NCBI GenBank assembly: GCA_965153355.1 | Contig: OZ231128.1 | Location: 11,532,001 to 11,596,000 of the forward strand | Direction of reading: 5' to 3' | Length of the DNA stretch: 64,000 nt | DNA from: Flaccisagitta enflata | Taxonomy: Eukaryota; Chaetognatha; Sagittoidea; Aphragmophora | Part shown: piece after piece, positions 59,153 to 64,000 of the stretch | Numbering within the stretch: position 1 is the first letter of the stretch | Layout of the letters: each line of letters starts with the position of its first letter | Made by a program: the position numbers and the translations under genes | The notes under the pieces: generated by a model | What the model was told of the DNA's origin: nothing | The model's database searches: none | Seen by the model: the letters and a program-made list of their open reading frames with translations, nothing else

Positions 59153-59404
59153 CTTGCACTTCTATTTTAGCAGAAGTTGTTTTGTCACCACTTTTAACTC
59201 CAAAAGTGCCTTGTTCATCTTCTTTGAGATCTTTTATCACCAGTGTTTTAACCAAACCATCAGTGACAACTGTATATTTTTTAGGATCCTTTTCAGGGTA
59301 GATTCGTTTTCCATTATGAATCCACTCAATTGGTGCACCCTCATGTGGAAGTTTGTACTTGAAGGTCGTAGAACCACCAACATGTTCAGAAACATCTTTC
59401 AATG
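59153..59404 (-). CDS. Ig-like domain exon 5 (84 aa)
   Basis: 252-bp phase 1-1 Ig exon with VGGSTTFKYKLPHEG and FGVKSGDKTTSAKIEVQ; donor AAG/GTCTGT. It is the closest relative of exon 4. A MITE-like insertion ends about 75 bp downstream of this exon, at 59,079. Confidence 0.88.
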
Positions 59405-59762
59405 CTGCAATAAGTATAACATCGTTGCATTGTTTGTCTCAAAAAGGAATAAAATGTTCAAAAATATTGATGAAAATGAATTTCAACTGTCTATCAACAT
59501 GATATTGGGCTCAAAATCGATTTTTTTCAGATGCTCTATTCCATGTAATATTTCCATTCCAATTCTCACAACACATCAATTTCTCACCAGAAAACTAATC
59601 TTTTTTAAAATCTAAGTGATTTGTTGAAATATGCTTACACACCCTGCAATCTAATGGAGAAAAAAAAATTTCAAAATGGTCAGCCTGTTCAAAATTTCAA
59701 TCTCTACTATTTGGCGAACCAGTTGGATTTTGTCCTTGATCATTTTCCAATGAGAGATCATC

Positions 59763-59917
59763 TTTTTAGTTGCGTGCTATGCAACTCTACACCCCGCTTT
59801 GTCGGTCCGTCCATTGGTCTGTCCGTCCATTGGTCTGTCGGTCCGTCCATCACACTTTACTTTTTTTGTTTTTTTGAGGTTTTTTGCCTTACTGCTCCTG
59901 CCCAAATGATCTGGTGA
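59763..59917 (+). mobile_element. Palindrome-ended element, 3' truncated
   Basis: TTTTTAGTTGCGTGCTATGC, AACTCTACACCCCGCTTTG, GTCCGTCCATTGG tract, GCTCCTGCCCAAATGATC. The GTAGCCGTGTATCCGGCC end is missing. Confidence 0.78.
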
Positions 59918-60373
59918 TTGCTGAATTCAGAAGCTATTATTGGAGCCACTATCAGGGGTGTATATAATTGAGCGACTTTTGATGTTATTCCGCCCTCTGC
60001 CTTTGATTTTCTTACCCGCTATGCATCATATCATGTTAAAAGATCTATGATTTTCTTCCCCACAAAGCAATAGAATAGCATATTATAGGTTATTTAGTGT
60101 TGAATTGTGTTGTAGATATTTTACCTTTTGGTACCACCAAAAGTGTTAAATTTTCAAAAGTTTTCATTTCTATTTTTTTAACCTTTTGATTTTTTCCCCA
60201 TCTCCAAACCCTTTGATTTCATTCCCTCCCCCCCCCTGGGAGGGTGGGGGAAATGTTCAACTATATACACGCCTGGCCACTATTCTATTGGAGTTATTCA
60301 ATGGGATTCATTTCAAAGCATACTTCTTGATTAATGATATTTTGAACAATATTTCAAAATTTGTAATACACAT

Positions 60374-60579
60374 TTGTAGCCGTGTGCTACGCGACTTTAC
60401 ACCCCGCTTTGTCAGTCTGTCAGTCCATTGGTCCGTCAGTCTGTCCATTGATCACACTTTAGTTTTTTTATTTTTGAGGTCTTTGGCCTTGCTGCTACTC
60501 ACTGCTCCTTCAATTGACCACTAATATGGCCCCTGCCCACCCGCACACAAATAGGTTAGCTGTGTATCCGGCCTTGTTT
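60374..60579 (+). mobile_element. Palindrome-ended dispersed element
   Basis: TAGCCGTGTGCTACGCGACT then TTACACCCCGCTTTGTC; GGCCCCTGCCCACCCGCAC; end TAGCTGTGTATCCGGCCTTG. The first half of the palindrome is altered. Confidence 0.82.
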
Positions 60580-60626
60580 TTAAGAGAGACATAATATTAT
60601 TTGGTATGAAAAGGCTCAAAACAGAC

Positions 60627-60878
60627 CTTGCACTTCTAATTTAGCAGAAGTTGTTTTTTCGCCACTTTTAACGCCAAAAGTGCCTTGTTCATCTTCTTTG
60701 AGATCTTTTATCACCAGTGTTTTTACAAGACCATCTGTGACAACTTGATATTTTCTTGGATCCCTTTCAGGATAGATACGTTTTCCATTATGAATCCATT
60801 CAATCGGTGCACCCTCATGTGGAAGTTTGTACTTGAAAGTCGCAGAACCACCAACATGTTCAGAAACATCTTTTAATG
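60627..60878 (-). CDS. Ig-like domain exon 4 (84 aa)
   Basis: 252-bp phase 1-1 Ig exon with donor AAG/GTCTGT. Core IEWIHNGKRIYPERD, LPHEGAP loop and strand F FGVKSGEK. It belongs with exons 5 and 6. A palindrome-ended dispersed element lies about 50 bp downstream in the intron, at 60,374-60,579. Confidence 0.88.
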
Positions 60879-61244
60879 CTGCAAGAAGGAAAACATCATT
60901 GCATGCATGGTTTGTCTCAAAAGTAAAAAAATGTTAGAATATTGAAAGAAATGAATTTTAACTGTTTATCAGGCTGGTTGTATCAGCCTCTACATTGTAG
61001 TTTTCCTAGGACAGATTTTGAGTCAAAACACACCCCTCAGTCAATGCACAATCTCCTTTTTATTTCACATTAAAGAGGAAAAATGTCACTTGTGTATTTG
61101 ATTGCACTACCTTTCGTGTTACATCATCAATGAATAACTGCTGAAATCATCTCAAGCCTACATGATATGAGTTAACCGGCATTTACAATTAAAAGCAAAA
61201 AGTATAACAGTCTCTTGGAATCCTCGCTGCTACTCAACACAAAC

Positions 61245-61496
61245 CTTGAACATTTAATTTAGCAGTGTTCGTTTTGTTGCCAACTTTTACACCAAATGTG
61301 CCTTGTTCATCCTCTTTGAGATCTTTTATAACCAATAATTTAACAAGACCATCAGTGATTATATCATATTTTCTTGGTTCCTTTTCAGGATAGATACGTT
61401 TTCCATTATGAATCCATTCAATTGGTGCACCAGCATGAGGAAGTGTGTATTTGAAAGTTGCTGAGCCACCAACATGCTCAGAGACATCTTTAAGTG
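61245..61496 (-). CDS. Ig-like domain exon 3 (84 aa)
   Basis: 252-bp Ig exon of the same family. Variants are PEKEPRKYDIITDG and VGNKTNTAKLNVQ. The splice sites (TTCCAG-type acceptor, AAG/GTTTGT donor) and phase 1-1 match its neighbours. It groups with Ig exons 1 and 2 by the LPHAGAP loop, against LPHEGAP in exons 4-6, so the eight domains fall into sub-families along the array. Confidence 0.88.
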
Positions 61497-62320
61497 CTGG
61501 AATTAAAAAAAGATTGAGAGTGCACAGATTACATGATATTTGGCCTCTGTGAATAGATAAAATGTGACGTTCATAGATACAAAAAAAAAATAGTTTTGAA
61601 TGAAAAATCTACTCATTAGAGAAACAGTGGCATTTGCATCAAATCCATCTGATTTATGACTGGATTAATTTCAAAGTCATCTAAGAAAAAGAAAATTACT
61701 GTACTTCTCCTAATCAAAGCCTCCTCCTCTTCCTCTTTTTTGAAAGCTTGTATTTACCCCTAGCAGAGAGATTTTTTTCATAATTAGCGTTTTAAACATA
61801 TTTAAGAAATACTGCATGATTGTTTTTGTTTGCATCATTTCATGACGGCATAACTCAAATAATTGTGGAGATAATTACATTCTTAGAAAAATTTATGAAA
61901 GATATGAAACTCCTTAGAGTGAGACTCCTAAGACTCCTAAGACTTTTCAACAACAATTTGATGTACCTATCTCATTACTAGTTGGAAGACAAATTTTCTA
62001 AAAAGTCAATATTTGTTTTGTGAGAGTAACAATTTCACTTTTGATTGCTCTCATTTCTAGACCATTCAAAACACAGAAACCAGGTTGGTCTCAAATGAAA
62101 AATATTTCAACGAATTAAAAGAAACTTTTTTTGAAACAAGTATCATAAAAAAACATAAAAAAATGAAAATTTTTCTGAAAAGTTCACATGAGTATTTGCC
62201 TAATATTTATAAAATGTATTCAAAGTAATAAATCAGTGCTTTGATGACAGTTAACCCTCTATTGAAAGCTAAAAATTAAAACACACACTTTGAGAATCAT
62301 CTTTGTTACTCTGCACAAAC

Positions 62321-62572
62321 CTTGCACATGTAATTTTGCATTGGTTGTTTTATTGCCAACTTTGACACCAAATGTGCCTTGTTCATCCTCTTTGAGATCT
62401 TTGATAACCAATGTTTTAACAAGGCCATCAGAAACTATATCATATTTTCTTGGATCCTTTTCAGGATAGATACGTTTTCCATTATGAATCCATTCAATTG
62501 GTGCACCAGCATGAGGAAGTGTGTATTTGAAACTTGCAGAGCCACCAACATGCTCAGAAACATCTTTTAGAG
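62321..62572 (-). CDS. Ig-like domain exon 2 (84 aa)
   Basis: Near-copy of the preceding Ig exon with the same 252-bp length, phase 1-1 ends and GTTTGT donor. It keeps the IEWIHNGKRI core and DEQGTFGVKVG strand F, and has KTTNAKLHVQ in strand G. It lacks both Ig disulfide cysteines. Very high similarity to exons 1 and 3 points to recent tandem exon duplication. Confidence 0.88.
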
Positions 62573-62734
62573 CTGCAATTGAAAAAAAGTAATCATTGGA
62601 CTATTTTCCTTAAAAAAGAGGCAATGTAATATTAACAAATCATTAAGAAATTATCATCTAATGACAGATTTTAATTGCAATAGATGAGAGTGAGGGTTGG
62701 AAAAGATGACGTTTTAGAATTGATTCAAGCAAAG

Positions 62735-63014
62735 TTTTTAGTCGCATGCTACGCGACTCTACACCCCGCTTTGTCGGTCGGTCCGTTGGTCTGTCGGTCT
62801 GTTGGTCCGTCGGTCTGTCAGTCCGTCGGTCCGTCGGTCCGTCGGTCTGTCGGTCCGTCCGTTGGTCCATCCGTTGGTCCGTCCATCACACTTTACTTTT
62901 TTTTGTTTTTTGCGGTCTCTAGCCTCACTGCTCCTGCCCAAGTGATCAAGTGACCTCAAATACGGCCCCGGCCCACCCGCACGCGACTGGGGTAGCCGTG
63001 TATCCGGCCTTGTT
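62735..63014 (+). mobile_element. Palindrome-ended dispersed element
   Basis: TTTTTAGTCGCATGCTACGC, GACTCTACACCCCGCTTTG, an extended GTCGGTCCGTTGGTCC tract, GGCCCACCCGCACGCGACTG, GGGTAGCCGTGTATCCGGCC, TTGTTG. A complete copy with a long simple tract. Confidence 0.87.
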
Positions 63015-63072
63015 GCTTAGAATGGTGAAATCTTGCATTTATCATGAACAAAATTAAAGAAACATCATATTG

Positions 63073-63227
63073 TTTTCGTCGCGGACACCTGGCTTGATAA
63101 GTCACTTTTTAAGTGGTCCATCAGTTGGTCCAACAGTCCATTGGTTGGCCCGTCTGTCACAAAGTCGCTTTTTCCTGATCCTGCCCACCTGTCTGCGACT
63201 GGGGTGGCAGTACATCTGGTCTTGTTT
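63073..63227 (+). mobile_element. Diverged palindrome-ended element
   Basis: TTTTCGTCGCGGACACCTGG, GTGGTCCATCAGTTGGTCC, TGATCCTGCCCACCTGTC, TGCGACTGGGGTGGCAGTAC, ATCTGGTCTTGTTT. Close behind the previous copy in the same orientation. Confidence 0.65.
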
Positions 63228-63564
63228 AGAAACAACCTGATTCATTAACAACACTCTCTTCAGTATCATTTGAGATGAAATATATATGTTAGCATGAATA
63301 AGCTCACGGAAAGCTAGTAGCAAGTATTTTTTCACATTTGTTTTTACGCCCAACAACAACGTTTTCATAAATGTTTTTTTATGGTACATGAAATAAGTGT
63401 CACTGAACACTTCCAACACATGTTCATCTTTTTATCTATTTTTTGACCAAGTTCTCTTCAGATAAGAATATTTAACAGAAATATGTAAAATGTTTTTGAT
63501 ATTTTTTTCTTCCGCTTCTTAAACTCCTTAAGGAAAATTTACGTTTTTTTAATTCATTACAAAC

Positions 63565-63816
63565 CTTGTACTTCTAACTTTGCAGTGCATGTTTTGTCGC
63601 CAACTTTAACTCCAAATGTTCCCTGTTCATCCTCTTTGAGATCTTTTATTACCAATGTTCTAACAAGGCCATCAGACACTACATCATATTTTCTTGGATC
63701 CCTTTCAGGATAGATACGTTTTCCATTATGAATCCATTCAATTGGTGCACCAGCATGAGGAAGTGTGTATTTGAAACTTGCTGACCCACCAACATGTTCA
63801 GAGACATCTTTCAATG
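63565..63816 (-). CDS. Ig-like domain exon 1 (84 aa)
   Basis: Single-exon immunoglobulin I-set-like domain. Visible features are the A'-B strand region (VSEHVGGSASFKY), the C-strand tryptophan in IEWIHNGKRI, the LVIKDL E-strand and the DEQGTFGVKVGDK F-strand. The two disulfide cysteines are replaced (FKY in strand B, FGV in strand F); one Cys sits in strand G (KTCTAKLEVQ). The acceptor is TTGCAG and the donor AAG/GTTTGT; both junctions are phase 1. It is the 5'-most exon in the window; 184 bp of intron lie upstream with nothing recognisable. Known: such Ig domains in titin-family proteins act as protein-binding and mechanically unfolding modules. Confidence 0.88.
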
Positions 63817-64000
63817 CTGCAATTAGAGAAACTGTGATATTACAGAGTCGACATGAGGTTCATAAAGCCAGATAAAATCCAGATGATTGTTTTCCATTAA
63901 GGTCCATAGTTTCCTTTCTAATCAGGTGAGAAAGAAAATTATCCATGGAATTCATCGTCTATAAATCCACAATAAAAGTATCTACAGTAAAAGTATGTTC

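Overview
The window is animal (metazoan) nuclear DNA, AT-rich, and almost all of it belongs to one minus-strand gene that runs off both ends. The gene encodes a giant titin/connectin-like muscle protein. The signs of a eukaryote are dozens of short in-frame exons bounded by AG/GT splice sites, introns full of microsatellites, minisatellites and dispersed repeats, and no bacterial-style operon. I cannot name the species; an invertebrate is likely, because the Ig plus Lys/Glu/Pro-rich layout recalls invertebrate titin-like proteins but the repeats match none I know.

Reading 5'->3' along the gene (right to left): (1) 63.8-55.2 kb has eight immunoglobulin-like domains, one per exon; seven exons are exactly 252 bp and the eighth 270 bp. 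(2) 52.4-51.45 kb has a 19-residue linker exon and a 235-residue exon with four copies of a Gly/Pro/Asn-rich repeat built on an NPDGS core. (3) 51,239-27,816 is a single exon of 23,424 bp (7,808 codons). After about 245 unique residues it consists of about 20.2 head-to-tail copies of a 375-residue (1,125-bp) unit, without an indel or stop. (4) 26.2-5.05 kb is a PEVK-like region made of four small exon types (here called C, A, B and D) repeated as a cassette about nine times. (5) 4.7-2.8 kb has four exons of other kinds, after which the gene probably continues beyond the left edge.

Every confidently placed exon starts and ends in phase 1, so any exon can be skipped or duplicated without breaking the frame. 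The coding part assembled here is about 11,000 residues. Function is inferred: Ig domains for sarcomere attachment, the Lys/Glu/Pro-rich segment as an entropic spring, and the 375-residue units as an unusually long additional spacer or spring of unknown fold.

The introns carry many copies of a short dispersed element marked by a palindromic terminus (AGTCGCGTG/CACGCGACT) and a GCCGTGTATCCGGCCTTGTT end, some swollen by internal minisatellites, plus MITE-like elements with TA-flanked inverted termini. No tRNA, rRNA, CRISPR array or second well-supported gene was seen. Exon coordinates were placed by eye from splice-site and phase consistency.
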